Source of the DNA: Thamnaconus septentrionalis
Lineage: Eukaryota > Chordata > Actinopteri > Tetraodontiformes > Monacanthidae
Length of the DNA: 64,000 nucleotides
Direction: 5' to 3'
Assembly (NCBI GenBank): GCA_009823395.1
Contig: CM020502.1
Location: 28,380,944-28,444,943, forward strand
The notes under the pieces: model-generated
Database searches by the model: none
What the model was told of the DNA's origin: nothing
What the model saw: only the letters and a program-made list of their open reading frames with translations
Part shown: piece by piece, positions 1 to 13,094 of the stretch
How the letters are laid out: every line of letters begins with the position of its first letter
Numbering within the stretch: the stretch's first letter is position 1
Translations under genes and position numbers: made by a program

Positions 1-3000
1 GGGGGTTGGCGAGCGTCGGGGGGAACATGTTGGCGTCGTAGCTGGTTGGAGAGGTTGGGGGATTGCCTCTGGAGGAAACCAATGGCTTTACCACAACAGA
101 TTTGCCCCCATAGAGGTTAAATTCCAGGGAGGTCACTTCAGGCGGTGGGGAAACGGGAGCGTTGGTTTCCTGCGGCGGTAGACTGGAGCTCATCTGTGGA
201 ATGGGTGGAGGCGGCGATGGCAAAGGGGACAGGGGTGGAGATTTTGTTTCTATTAGGCTCTTCAGGGATTCTTTGCGCTGAACCTCTGATTTTCTCTCTA
301 CAGTGTTCTGGTTCGGAAGTGGCAAAGTTGCAGTATTAACTTCTGGCAATTTGGCACTGGGCTCTATTGACGGGGGAACGATTTTCTCCAATGGTTTGCC
401 ACTTGCTTGTACACTTGGGGGAGCGTCTAGAGAGGAGGAGCTGCTGGGGCTGGCGAGCAGCGACAAACCCCCGGACATCGCACGATTCCTGGTCAGACCT
501 AGCTTGGACAAGGCCTCCATCCTGGACTTGTCTGGAGTCGGGTCTTTGAAGGAAATGCTTCGTTTGGGGATATTTCGAGAGGTCTCCACCAAAGGATGAA
601 CAGGTTCGTGCTGTAGAAGAGGATGTGACCCGGACAGATTTGCCAGCATCTGAGTCCGTCGCTCCTCGATGCTCAATTTGGACACCAAGTGGTTCTGGTG
701 TTCCCTGTTGCCAAGAACCAAGCTGATGTTGGCAGGAAAGCGGGTGGGTTTGGCAGAGGTGGGCGGACCCTGATTGACAAGATGGTCAGTGCCAGGGCTC
801 GACGGATTCTCGGACTCCAGACTTGAACGGTGCTGAAGAGAGGTACTCTGCGTGTTGACGGCTCCCCCTGCTTGGTTCTCGGCTATTTTTTGGGCAATCA
901 GAACTGGGGTTGGGATGCAGCCTGGAGGGTGGTATGATGAAGGGCTGCCTGCTCCCCCAAAGCTGCCACCTGGTAGAGGAGGGTTGTACTCCGAGGAAGT
1001 GCCGTCCATGGGATCGTGCCTCGGCTTGATCTCAAAATGGCTCTCGGGAGTTGTCAGCATACTCTGAAAGTCTGACAGAAACAGGACTTTGGTTAGTTCT
1101 GAAATTTACTCTGAGAAAGGTGCACATAGGTGCACATTCAATGAAACATCTGTTCTACACTACCTGGTGTGACAGGGTTGAAGACTGACTTCTTGGTCTC
1201 CACCAAGTCAGGTTCTGGACGGACCAGGTCTATGATGTCCTGATCTTTGGGACTTGGGGGTCTAGCATTCGGTGAAGACAGCGTGAGAGCAGAGTGCGGA
1301 CTCGATGCCATTGGTCCTTCTGCTGCTTCCAGGGATCTGCCGCTGGTGCCCACTGATGGCCAAGCCCTCTGATCGTTGTCCTCCAGACTCTCCTCCAGCG
1401 AGTCGATGGTCTTCTCAAAGAACTGGAGGCACTCCTGCTCCTCGCGGCTCAGGAACTGCAACGCATCGTCTTCCTGTGGAGGCCAAGAGAAAGTAGGAAA
1501 CCTTAGTATTTTTGGAAGTTTAATGTTTATTTTTAAAAGTAGTTTGTTGACTAGTTGGCAAAGGTGCAACTAACTTAAAGGTCCAGTGTGTAAACTTTGG
1601 CCTGATTTATGATTTTTATGTTGGTGAAAGCTTAATATACTGTCCATAAAAACATGAGTTTGTGTGCACAGGCCACCGTAGTTCACTGGCAATCTAAAAT
1701 GTAACCACTTTTTTCTCAAAATCTCCAACTTTTACGCACTTAACCTTTAAGCCAACCTTTTAGCCTTTTAGCCAACTCGTTAGATTTTTTCACTGAAAAT
1801 TTTCAGTCAAAAGCTCTGCCAAATGTTGTATCCTTACAGCACCGTCCAAAGTTCATCACCATCACAGCAACCGTTTGGAGAAAAATGAAAATTTCAAACA
1901 CTTCTTGAACGTAGCTGCGAACACCAGCATAGAAGCTTCATGGTGTGTCGTATTTTTTTTTCTTCTCGTCACAGGGCGCCACGCTCAACCCCCCCCCCCT
2001 CGAACCATGTGTGAGCACAGAGCCCGTTTGTTCCTCCAACTGCAACCCTCCCAAACTTCTTTCCCAGCCTCCATGAATGGCCCTCTCTTCTGCCGCTGCC
2101 GCCGCCTCACCTCCACCTCTACCTGTCCCAACAGTGCTGCCTCTGAGGGACGCCACACAAAGGCCCATCCAGCTGCGTTCTTCAACCGAGGGCAATGATT
2201 GGTCGTCCCTCTTTGAACTCCCCCTCCTCCTGCTTCTCCTGTCCACATCAAGTTAGCCTCTTTGAGGCCAATGATGACTGATGGCTCTTAAGTGGAGCCG
2301 GTGGTGAAGGTGGTGAGGTGAGCGAAAGCAATGTTTTGTTAGTTATAGGACAAAGAAGTACGGTCGCTGAAATGTCACTGTTGTCTGAATTCACCAATAA
2401 CTGTCCTTCAGTTTTCCTCTTGTGGGGCTGTCAACACCCTCCAGTTGTTGCGCTAAGCTAAAGATAGCCAACACAATATTAACCCTGCAGACTGCTATCA
2501 GCAATCCTCTTGTTTGGTAACACCGAAGGGTGTGAGGTGGTTATTAGCGGCACTGCCGTGTTTTCGGAGCAGGTGAATCATGTTACTGCACACGATGACG
2601 ATGACAACAACAACAACAGGATGTTTTGATGACGACTGATGTTCCAGCTGCTGACATTAAGCTATTCCAATGCCGATGACCTTCAGTTCACGGCAGAAGG
2701 GTGTTGCCGCGGGTGACAAAGGTCGCCCACAGCAACACCCAACTGAAACCTGCGGCGGCGGTGATGAAACGACGAGCCGCCGGTTTCAGCGCTGGCTGAA
2801 TGAATGAATTGTGTCCATTGTTGCGCGGCAGCGGCGGCGGCCGAGGATCCCCAGGACTGCGGCGGGACCAGTTCTGTGGCGCTGACGATGAATGTCCTCC
2901 CCAGGGCTCGCCAGAGGATCAGCTCGCTGAGCAGGTGTCACTGCTCCTGCTGGCTGAGGGCCAGGTGTCGTGTAAACACAAAGTCGCGAGGTGAAGTGCA

Positions 3001-4231
3001 GCACGACTCTCAGCTGCTCAATGGAACAATACAACCAGAGTCAAGATGCCCGATTGTCCCAACTACCAACTTATACATTACAAGTTTGCCCATAGAATGT
3101 ATCTCACTCCCACAAACTGTCATCTAATGAAGATCATTACATCTCCAAATTGTAGCCTATATCCATTCGACTCACTGGGGACACTTATGCATGTATATTG
3201 GGAATGGCCAGGTGTTACTAGATTCTGGAAACTTAGAACTCAGTTGTTCTGTTGAATCTGTAAGTGTTTGATCAATATATGTAATCTTGTGGTGGGGTAG
3301 AAAAAGAAAAAAAGATGGATATACTTTACAATATATTCACAAATGTTATATTTTTGTGTCTTACAATAAAAAAAATGATCCAAAAAAGACACACAATTGT
3401 CCCCAAATCAGCCATCAATCAATCAATCAGTCAATCAATCCATCCTTCCATTCAGTCATTGGAGAATTACCGCAAACACAAGGCCAAGTCTCTGATTTGC
3501 TTTTTGTTTTTTGCTTTTTTTGTACAATTAAATTTAAAAAAAATCTACTTATTCTTCTTTCTGCTTCCTTTCATTCTATTTCATAGAATTTGAAATGAAA
3601 GATATGTGTGACAAGCATGGAGCAACAGTTGACAGTAGTACTAGTACCACAGGTAATGGTGAAACAGTTAAAGGGACAAACTGTAAAAATCATCTTTACA
3701 TTTCACCGACTTGTTTTGAGGAACAAGGCACCCCACGCTACCAGTACAGCCCCACCTGCTGGGACTCACAGAATCTCTCTCACTCTCCATCAGCTGCTTC
3801 TTCCTCTTCATCTGAATGACTTAAACAGACACGGATGCCCGATCTTGGAATTTTCTTTTTGGTTTCCTGGTTGTCTGAAGCTAATCTCAGCGGATTCATC
3901 GGCCGCAGCCTTTTTCCTTGTGCACAGGGGCCGAGTTCTGACAAACCAGTTTTTAGTGTTGAAAGCACAGGATTTTTTTTTTGAACACTGCCAACTCTTT
4001 GCTCCTCCTGAGAAAGCTGATTGGGAACCACGGGTAATTAAGTTAATGTAACCACTTGCATGAAACTGAGCAGCTCCGAGCCTCTTGTCCCTCGATACGC
4101 AGACGATGTTAAACTCTTTGTCAAGCTCTTTAAATGGGACCGACTTTACTCACCCCTGGCCTGGGGCCTCGGCTCGCCGCCCCGTTGAGCCCGTAGCGGA
4201 GCTCAGGGTTTGAGTGCAGACGGAGATCCAT
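1..4231 (-). CDS. SARG/PROSER2-family protein, 5' part (runs off left edge)
   Basis: Three coding exons on the minus strand: 4154-4231 (26 codons from an ACCATGG start context, donor GTGAGT), 1164-1473 and 1-1071, the last still open at the window edge. Exon phases agree (0, then 1). Exon 2 reads LSREEQECLQFFEKTIDSLE followed by DIIDLV, the N-terminal signature of the SARG (C1orf116)/PROSER2 family. Exon 3 is Pro/Ser-rich with family-like motifs: SRMEALSKLGL, a proline run (PLPSPPPPIP) and KSVVVKP. The product is a disordered, proline-rich protein of poorly known function; SARG was named for androgen-regulated expression. I cannot decide between the two paralogues. Exon 1 is inferred from splice-phase fit and the start context, so it is less certain than exons 2-3. 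Confidence 0.8.
1575..1750. mobile_element. TTAA-flanked miniature inverted-repeat element
   Basis: About 176 bp in intron 1 of the SARG-family gene. It starts TTAAAGGTCCAGTGTGTA and ends with a degraded inverted copy, closing on TTAA. Related copies lie at 57688-57992, about 59791-60212 and, as a left-end fragment, 58685-58715. The TTAA target suggests a piggyBac-type origin; that assignment is inference. Confidence 0.6.
3045..3290 (+). mobile_element. L1-type LINE ORF2 C-terminal fragment
   Basis: One frame reads a peptide typical of the region after reverse transcriptase in L1-like LINEs: NYQLIHYKFAHRMYLTP, then SPNC, then GTLMHVYWEWP and TRFW. It ends at a stop and runs into an A-rich tail near 3300. 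It is a 5'-truncated dead copy inside intron 1 of the SARG-family gene. Confidence 0.6.
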
Positions 4232-5545
4232 GGTGCCAAGGGGTCAAGGGTCAGCTCATGGAGGAGGCGGGGGGGTCTTTTGGTTCCTGGGTCTCGCCAG
4301 TGCAGAATCACGTCAATTCACGCGCTGAAGAATCATCCAATCTTGGCGAGAAAACCGCAACCTGAATAGTGAACACAAACAAGAAGCCACTGTTAGCATT
4401 AGCTCGCCGCTCCACTGGAGACAGGAAGAGGATCGGCCACGGTCGAAAGGCAGCTGGAGGAACCTGTTGTTGTTGTTGTTGTTGTTGTAATCAAGGCGAT
4501 TTATCCAAAAACGTGATGAAGCCGACTGACGTTTTTGTCCGACAAGAAACGTGTCACGCAAGGCTTTTTGGGTTGGTTTTTTTTTTTGCACCTGCGCTGA
4601 AGGTTTTAACACCTTCAGAGCAGACAGACAGACAGGCAGACACCTGATGGACCAGTCCACCAGGAACAGGAAAGCCTGCAGAACAGGCTCCCGAGGCTGA
4701 AACCACGGAGCGCATTCCTCTGTGACACTGCACTGATGAAAGACTGGCGACAGAACAAAAGAAAAAACAAAGAAAGTTTTCTTCTTGAGGTTTCACTGAC
4801 AGGTGAGTTGTGCGAGCTGTGTTAAATCACCTGAGTTTTAAGAAAAAGAAACAACCAATAAACACTGAACTGAATTTTATCGCCACCTTTTCACCCAAGT
4901 TATCTTCACGCGTCTGTCGGACAGCAAATAAAACACAGCAAAGTCTTGAAAGTCTTCTTGTGTTGAAGTTGTATTTTTGTCTGTTTGTCTGCTTGTAGTA
5001 TAAAAAATACTTGTTTTTTGTTTTTTACAATGTTGAACAAGGGCAGCAATGAAACCTCCTGTTGATTTTGTCTTTCTTTCTAAAACACAATTACGGACCA
5101 TAGTTCAGATTTTTTTTCTATTAGCAATAAGTTATTAGTGATGCGTTGTTTTGTAAATTTTAGCAAGTTTTGTCATTTGTCATTTACTTTGTATACATGT
5201 GTAGCAGACACTGATAAGCTATCTTATCATGGATATGAATATACTGACCTATATCTGCTGTATATGCTCTTCAAATGTGCTCAATTGAGGGACTCGCTAA
5301 GATGTTGTGACTAAAGACTAAACAGAAGATTTACGTGAATTATAAAGTTTGAAATGTCCACTCACCCTAAAATTCAACTCTCGTCTGTCATCTTGAATTT
5401 AATAATAATATCAATTAAAGAAATCTTCTTCATAAATATTCTTGGAAAACCTCCTCGCGCTGCTTCTCGTAACTCCGTGTGCGTGCGTCTCCAGGAACGG
5501 CGCATTACGCACCGCTTAAGTCGCGCGCAGGCTCCGCCCACAGCC

Positions 5546-5629
<84 letters not shown>

Positions 5630-6440
5630 ACCTTCCCATTCACACCCTTCTCAGACTCTTTAACTCAGTTGGGTTCAGGAACCCCCGGTGAAGCCCAACT
5701 CTTAAGGAAACTGTAAGAATGGAGTCAGTAGAATACCAAACAATACCACAAGCTGGACTTAATTCGGCTGTTTTAAGACACTTGACGCCCATGACGACCC
5801 CGTAATGACGTGGCACATTGCCATGTAGTTGTTTATTAAAAGAAACCAATCAATCAACTCAAATGTGTTTTGTCCTCCAACATTTTGATTTAATCAGAAT
5901 AATTTAAACTATTGTTTCCCAACATCATCATCCGGAAGTTTTACACTGAACGTATGCGTACACCTATTCGTACGCAGACACCTGTACGTATATGCGTATA
6001 CCTGCACAGTTAAATAACAAACTGGACGTTTCTCGTTTCTCGGTGCATGCCCTCTGCTGGCTAAATTGGCGCATTTTTATTTCTTCATGCTAAGGTGAAA
6101 ATGGATAGTAGATACGAGGACATACCATTATTCACAGTAAACAGAAAAGTGAGGACCTTGGTTTATTTGAAAGTTTATTTATTTTGTGGGAGACGTTGTT
6201 GACCACGTTGTTTTTCAAGATAATCTCTAATATTTTAAATTGCTGACATTCAGTCACAGATGTAAGCTTTTATAAACGTAAAAAATAATAATTGAATCAC
6301 TTATAACATTTATTTACGTTCATCGTAACCCGTTAGTCCGCCACTACGGAGTTTCGAAATTTCCCAGCGGTCAATGAACGCGTCTCCCGTGAGTCCAGAG
6401 TAACCTGCTCCACTCTGCGTCAACAGCCACCGCGCAGCTC
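4232..6440. other. Intergenic region between divergent SARG-family gene and rab3ip
   Basis: I see no coding exon here. It holds a short (TTG)n at 4466-4488, a (TG)38 array at 5551-5626, and short imperfect repeats of CGTA-rich sequence at 5949-6006. The right end (6350-6440) becomes CpG-rich and is probably the rab3ip promoter. Confidence 0.6.
5551..5626. repeat. (TG)38 microsatellite
   Basis: Uninterrupted TG dinucleotide array of 76 bp in intergenic DNA. Confidence 0.97.
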
Positions 6441-6535
6441 CGGTGTGTCGCTGGCCGTCTGCTGCTTGTTTGTCAGGTTGCTGCGACTCCTTGTCGGGAA
6501 GTGGACTGCTCTGCCAGTGTCCGCACGGAGCCCCG
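6441..6535 (+). other. Candidate 5' non-coding first exon of rab3ip
   Basis: This is a CpG-rich segment ending in a consensus donor, CCCCG|GTGAGT at 6536. It would splice to an acceptor at 9931-9932 (CCCCTGCAG), upstream of the rab3ip start codon. No transcript data are available, so both the first exon and the transcription start are inferred. Confidence 0.35.
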
Positions 6536-8495
6536 GTGAGTCCCCCGCCGACGTCTGCGAAACTCTGCTGCTGTCATTAATGAAAATATTCCCGTCCAAG
6601 TTACCTGCAAACTTGACTCGCTCTGCTAGCAGCCTATCTTAGCTATGTGCAAATACGCCGAGGTGGTGCTGGTGCCCATTATCGGACAGGGAACCGTCTG
6701 GCTCGCCGATGGCCCCCCTTTTTGACCGCAACCGAACAGCTGCAAGTCATGCCAGTGGCTCATTTAGTTGATTGTATTTTATTGCAACTCATGCCAACCG
6801 CAAATCATCGATGACGATGCGTATTAATTGAAAAATAAACGAGTCCCCGGCGGGCTGCTTGCGCTGGCCGATAATGGAAGCAGCCCACCCGACCCACCAC
6901 CTCTGAGGTAATCCCTCAGCCGTGGCACATTTCCCCCACCCCAATAATTCCACATTTATTACCCGTGTCAAATAGCGACTCGGGTTGGTTGCTGCCCTGA
7001 GTCCAAAGTAGAAGTCATTGCGTCAAACGCATTTTGCAGACGCGCCGCCCATCATCCAAACTCGATGTTGTTTAGCTCCTAGCTCCCATGCTAACGTTAG
7101 CTCGCTTCTTGACGTAGCGTCGAAACCTGAAGCCGTCACGGAGGGAGGGAGAGGCCGCTCTCATGCATCTTTTAATGCGTGGCGTCAGGTAACTAACGGT
7201 CCACCTCCTTCTCATCCTCATCATCAGTCGAAATTGTGTTTGTTTGCATTTTCGTACCCCCTATTTAAAATTCCCCCTGTCCAGCGAACCGCCGGTGTTG
7301 TGTCCCTACTGGTGGTTTCCCATTTATCTGGTTCCCTTCCCGAACAGCTGCAGATATGCTGACCCGCCGTTAGCAGATTCGACACAAATTCTGTTTTGTT
7401 TTGTTTTTTTTGTTTGATGAAGTTCGATTCCAACTCGACGCAAAATTGTTTATTTCATATTTTCTTTATTTTCCTTTTTTTTTTTTTTTTTTTTTTTTTA
7501 AATGCCACTAGTACGCTGCGCTCATTTACAGTAGCATGTTCGCGGCGGTAGACGTGGGCTGCGACTTTGAAATCGCCGGTAATATTTTGTGCATGTTTGA
7601 GTCGAATCTGCTGACGGCAGCGGAACACATCTGCAGCTATTCGGCAAGGAAACCAGGAGGTTTTCGGTGCCCATCGCTCGGTGTTCTATTGCTTCTTCCT
7701 GACAGGTGAGGCGAGGGAGGGTAGAGTCCCGTATTTGACAATGAAGTGGTGCGTCCCGTCTTGAATCGATATGGGACGGGGTTTGTCGTAAATATATTTT
7801 CGACGTTAACTCACGTCCGTTTCCACAGAGTTTGCGTTCAAAACCGTAATCTACGTAGCCGCAGGCAATACCATTGCGCAACCCATTGACAACAACTGCG
7901 TAGCTTGCGTAGAGTAGTAGCGGGCTAGGAATCGAGCCATCCATCCTGCACTCTATCGATTGTTGTGTAAAAAAATACGTTCAATTAAAAGATTTCAATA
8001 CACTTTAAACATTCAGCTTATTTCTAATGTCTATTGGGGACAAAGAAGTTCAAACCGTGTGAACCAAATACTGTTTTGAAACCCTATTTTAAGTTGTCAA
8101 TCGACCACTACTGGCGAGCCACTGGCCTGTGATGGTCATGGCCCCATCAGTATGTTTGGGACCCAACTGGTTCTGTGACATGACAGGCCTCTCCCCCAGG
8201 AGGCGGAGCCAGTGAGCGGTCATGTGAGTGAACAGAGCCGCCCCTGTTGTCACTGTCAACTGGGCTCGACTCGCTGCAGCTCCGCCTCATGTTTTCCACC
8301 AAAACAAGCTGCATTTGTACCGCAACAGGTGACGATTGCAAACACGTGTACTTCCTGTCTGCAGTCAAGGAAAGAAGGAAAGAAAGAAATTAATAAGAAA
8401 AGGTAGGCGTTCCTCTCAGCTCTAATGTTATTTGAATTAGCCTTGAAATAACCAAACAGAAATAAGCAAGAAGCCCAAAAATAACCTATTTTTGT

Positions 8496-8560
8496 AGAAT
8501 AGAATAGAAGGCCTTTATTAATCCCACTGAGGGGAAATTTTGCATAATTACAGCAACTAT
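8496..8560 (+). repeat. Dispersed repeat, CCTTTATT/GGGGAAATTT family
   Basis: Core pattern: (TAGAA)n, CCTTTATTAATCCCA, GGGGAAATTT, TGCATAATTACAGCA. Recognisable copies on the plus strand lie near 17910, 22948, 24460, 31840, 46520, 53340 and 56951. Minus-strand copies lie near 38345, 52675 and 62712. It looks like the 3' tail of a fish retroposon, but I do not assign a family. Confidence 0.7.
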
Positions 8561-8581
8561 AGTGAAAAACAGATGGAAAAT

Positions 8582-8940
8582 TACACTACCAGTCAAAAGT
8601 TTGGATGCACCCTCTCGTGCGATTTCTTAACTGTCTGCACTGCAGATAGATACTGAAGACATCAACTATATGAGCAAGATATATATGTAATTATGCCGCC
8701 AAGAAAAACGTGTTAAATAACTCTAAATATGCTTTTATGAAAGTTGGCTGTTTTGAATAATTTAAATATAGAACGTGTTTGAGTTATTTGACACTTTTAT
8801 TGTTTCCGCCATAATTCCATGTGTGTTCATCCGTAGTTTTGATGCCTTCAATGAGAAACTGCAATGTCAATAGTCATGAGAATGAAAGAAAATACGTTAA
8901 ATTCATAGGCTGTGTCCAGACATTTCACAGGTAGTTTATA
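8582..8940. mobile_element. Tc1-like MITE
   Basis: It starts ACACTACCAGTCAAAAGTTT and ends with a degraded inverted copy (GTGTCCAGACATTTCACAGG). The interior contains TAGTTTTGATGCCTTCA, which is typical of teleost Tc1-like elements. It lies in the presumed first intron of rab3ip. Confidence 0.75.
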
Positions 8941-9839
8941 TCAATTAAAATAAATAAGGCAAGAAAAATAAAATATTTGTCGGGAATAAAAGGAAAAAAC
9001 AGGATATTAAACATCTTACGGACAGCTGGATTTACAGCTAGCTAACATACTGACAAATAAGTCTTTATTGCACCTTGTTGTCATGTTGATCATGAGTTTC
9101 AACAACTCTGACTCACTGGGTGCATGAAGAATTCAAAGACACAAACATCCCTTTAACTTGACTTTAATTTTTTCATTTATCAATTCTATTCCTAATAAAC
9201 ATTCTGCCCGATTTTCAGCGTCAACCATAAAACACAAAATGAAATACGCAGTGCTTTTAAAAGTCACCGCAACTTTTTGATTTAATTTTTCAATGAATGT
9301 TTTTGATTTTGATTTTGGTGAGTGTGTTAACAGAAGCTTCTGTTTAGAGAAGGAACTGGTGTGGAGTCGTTCATGTTTGTACAGCAGAGCAGCAGGATCT
9401 CCAGACAGCACACGGACCTCCTCGTCCTCCTCCTCTTCCTGTTCCTCCTGCTCCTTTTCTTCCTCCTCCTCTTCATCCTGTTCATCCTCTTCTTCCAACT
9501 TTCCTCGATCAACACACACACACACACGACATCAGGAATTCAGTCATGTGACCTTTTATTTGTTTTAAAGTAGCGGCACTTCTGCATCTGCATCTGTTGT
9601 TTGTTTGCCTGCTGCTGGATGACACACACGCATGCACACACCCACTAAACACACACACACACTGACACCTGGCAGGCTCAGCAGGTAGACGGGTGATTCT
9701 GTCTGACAATACAGGCCACGCCCCCCCTGTCGCTCTCCCCAGCAGGATCCGCCCACTTCCTGTCTCTGTCTGAATGGACTTTGGTTGGGCTTGATCCGTC
9801 AAGACGACCGACAGGAAGTCTCTACTGTCTCTCACCTGT

Positions 9840-9882
9840 CTGTCTGTCTGTCAGCTGTTTGTCTGTCTGTCACCTTCTCACC

Positions 9883-9923
<41 letters not shown>

Positions 9924-9924
9924 C
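9840..9924. repeat. (TCTG)n microsatellite
   Basis: Interrupted GTCT/TCTG tetranucleotide array. Its pyrimidine-rich strand runs straight into the acceptor at 9932 of the candidate rab3ip 5' UTR exon. Confidence 0.9.
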
Positions 9925-9953
9925 CCCTGCAGGCTCACCTGCTCGCTCTGCAC

Positions 9954-9998
9954 GATGCTACACGGAGGCGGCTCTCGCTCCTCGGCCGCCCGACGCTG
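9954..9998 (+). promoter_or_regulatory. Upstream ORF in rab3ip leader
   Basis: If the 5' UTR exon starts at 9933, it carries a 14-codon ORF (ATG 9954, TGA 9996-9998). A second, out-of-frame ATG pair at 10080-10085 overlaps the main start. Either could lower translation from the ATG at 10100. This depends on the inferred exon. Confidence 0.35.
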
Positions 9999-10099
9999 AG
10001 CACCGGCTGACGGCTCTGAGTGTGTGACTGTGTGCGGTTGTGGGTGTGTGTGTGTGTGTAAGTGTGTGTGAGTGTGTGTATGATGTCCGAGCGGCCGTC

Positions 10100-11014
10100 A
10101 TGGCCTGCAGCAGCGGCAGTCAGAACAACAGCAGCAGCAGCGGCGGCGGCGGTGGTGGTGGTGGCGAGACTCTGGAGGGCTTCCACGAGGTGAACCTGGC
10201 CTCACCCACCACACCTGACCTGCAGGTGAGCCCCTCCCCCTGCCCCTCCCCCACCCAGCCCCTCCCACCTACCTACCTGTGAATGTGTGAGCATTGCCTC
10301 AGCTCTGTGTGTGTGTGTGTGTGTGTTTTCTCCCTGGCAGAACCAGGCTGAGCAACGCCCCCCCACTGCTCGCCACAGTGCCCCGCCCACCTCCCTGTAC
10401 CACCGCACCCCCCCGCCCGGCCCCCCCGCCTCCCTGCGGGCCGACCAGCTCCCCACGCAGCCCGTCTACTCAGAGCCGCGGCACAGCCACAATGGCAGGT
10501 AGGGGATCCAATCAATCGTCTTATACTTGGTGCAACGCAAACGGCGCCCCCTGCAGGCTCACCCCCAGCAAATACAAACGGAAGGATATCTTGGAAAAGG
10601 AATGAGAAAAAAGAAATCATAAAAATATCTAAAATATCAAACCACATGCACTAATAAAAAGGGGGGGGAGCGTCTAGGAGGGTCTAGTTTTTTTGTCTTA
10701 ACAGGAAGAAAGAAAACAGCACAAATCACATCAGAAGAATTAAAATCGCCTGTTAAAAGACACATTTTGTCAAGGAGAATGAAATAAAAAATTATCCTGA
10801 ATCCATGGAGGGAGTGAAGGTGGTGTCGTCTGTTTCAAATCCCCCCCCCCCACCCACCCGCAGCGTGGCCGGCCAGGAGGGCGAGGACGGCAGCTTCCTG
10901 TCTGCGGAGGAAGTGGAGGAGTGCAGCCTCCGCAGCCCCTCGGTCATGGAGGTGCGCGAGAAAGGCTACGAGAGGCTGAAGGAGGAGCTGGCCAAGGCCC
11001 AGAGGGTACTGACC

Positions 11015-11064
<50 letters not shown>

Positions 11065-12447
11065 GACAGCCTGAAAGCTTCTGTTGCTGTTTGCAGCGTG
11101 AGTTGTATGTGTGTGTCCTTCACTACATCTCCTCAACATTAATCTCATCTTTAATATGATTTTTTTTAAAACATTTTTTTAAGTCTTCATTTTCATTTAT
11201 TTTTATATTTTGTTCCTTTGTTTATTTACATTTCTGTTTATTTGCCATTTGTTGTTGTTGTTGTGTGCGTGTGTGTGTGTGCAAGGAGCTGCTGTTGAAG
11301 GATGAGGAGTGTGAGAGGTTGTCTAAAGTCAGAGACCAGCTCGGCCAGGAGCTGGAGGAGCTCACCGCCAGTCTCTTCCAGGTCGGTGCCCCACCCCCAC
11401 CTCGACCCCCCCTTCACCTCCCCCTGGCTCCTCCCCCCTGCTGCTCTGTGTGCCCGCCCCCTCCGCTTCCTGTTTCCTATTCTTCCCCCAACTGAGTGCA
11501 GTGTAGAGACAGTGTTCCCCTCCTGATCCCTCTACTGTGACATCATCATCTCTCAGCCTGCAGGGGTCACCTGGGGTCAAACTCCTGATTGGCTCTTGTG
11601 GCTTTCTTCCTTTTTTCTTCTTTTTCTTTTTCTTTTTTCTTCTTAATTTGTTTTCTTCTTGTCCTTTTTCTTTTGTTCTTTTTCGTTCTTTTCTTCTTAT
11701 AAACTACTGAGACACTTTCACTTCACTGTGGGATTTCTTTTTTTAAAATTTTAGATTGAATTGAACCCTTGTCTTGTGTGTGTGTGTGTGGCAGGAAGCC
11801 CACAGGATGGTGACGGAAGCCAACGTCAAGCAGGCCAACGCGGAGAAGCAACTGAAAGAAGCTCTGGGGAAGGTAACCAGGAAGTACAACTTCAAGCCCC
11901 GCCCCTTTTGGCGATTAGAAAACAACAGCACTGAAAGCCAACTGATTGTAGCCCCTGTAGCTGCCATTAGCACGATGCTAACCCCTCTTCCCCCTCCCCG
12001 GTCCACAGATCGACGTGCTGCAGGCGGAGGTCCAGGCCCTGAAGACCCTGGTCCTCTCCTCCCCGACCTCCCCCCTGGGCGAGCTCCCCCCGGCGGGCGC
12101 GGTGGGCGGAGCCAAGGCTCCCTTCAGGAAGGGCCACAGCAGGAACAAGAGCACGTCGTCGGCCATGCTGGGCTCGCAGCCCGACCCGGCCGCCACGCAG
12201 CCAATCGTGCGCGAGTGCAGGGAGGTGAGCTGACCCCTTGACCCCTTGACCCCCGCGACCCCGGGTGACCTGACGCTGATCAGCTGATGGTGGGTGCGTG
12301 TGGGTGGGTGCCGCAGGTGGACGCCCAGCTGTTCAGCGACTTCAGGGCCTGGAGGGAGGAGCCAACGCTGGAGCGAAGCTGCTGCTTCCTGGAGAGGATT
12401 TACAGGGAGGACATCCACCCCTGCCTGGCCTTCAGCAAGAGCGAGGT

Positions 12448-12508
<61 letters not shown>

Positions 12509-12613
12509 CCAGCAGACCCTCACCGTCTAGTCTGGCTGCCCATTCACTCAAAGTTTTTATTGGCGTTCATATGTATTTCCACATGTGTTTTGGTTCACAT
12601 GAAAATTTTCTTG

Positions 12614-12659
<46 letters not shown>

Positions 12660-13060
12660 AAAACCCAAGTTATTCAAGAAATGAATGATTAAACTGAACA
12701 ATTGTGGGGTCAGAGGTAAATCAATGTTAAGTACAGAAAATAATTCTTTCCCAATCCCAATATTTTGTCAGCTTCGGTCAGTCCCAAAAAATGTGCGTGT
12801 GGTCCCTTGTGAAGTGGAAATGCCTCCAGCACTCGGACCTCTGTCATATCAGCCTATTAATTTCAATGGAGGACGCATCAGCCAATCAGAATGTGATTCA
12901 GAACCGGGTTTCACTCCACCATCTTCCAGTCTGGAGTGCAGTTCTTAAAATACATCCATGACTCAGACAGGAAGTGTTTCTGACCCACTTCCTGTGTGCT
13001 CTCTCTCCGTCCTTCTCTCTCTCCCTCTCTCTCTCTCTCTCCTCTCTCTCTCCCTCTCTC

Positions 13061-13094
<34 letters not shown>

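Noticed and set aside
2786..3034. GC-rich overlapping frames on both strands
   Set aside because: Looks like a CpG-rich intronic patch of the SARG-family gene; neither strand gives family-like sequence or paired splice sites.
5354..5716. Open frames with Cys-Val or His-Thr runs (also 15008-15196, 21532-21966, 31086-31562)
   Set aside because: Products of (TG)n/(CA)n arrays; the only genuine coding part is recql exon 6 inside the 21.7 kb frame.
7522..7944. 140-codon minus-strand frame
   Set aside because: No low-complexity excuse, but no recognisable motif, no splice context and no similarity I can name; it lies in the presumed rab3ip first intron.
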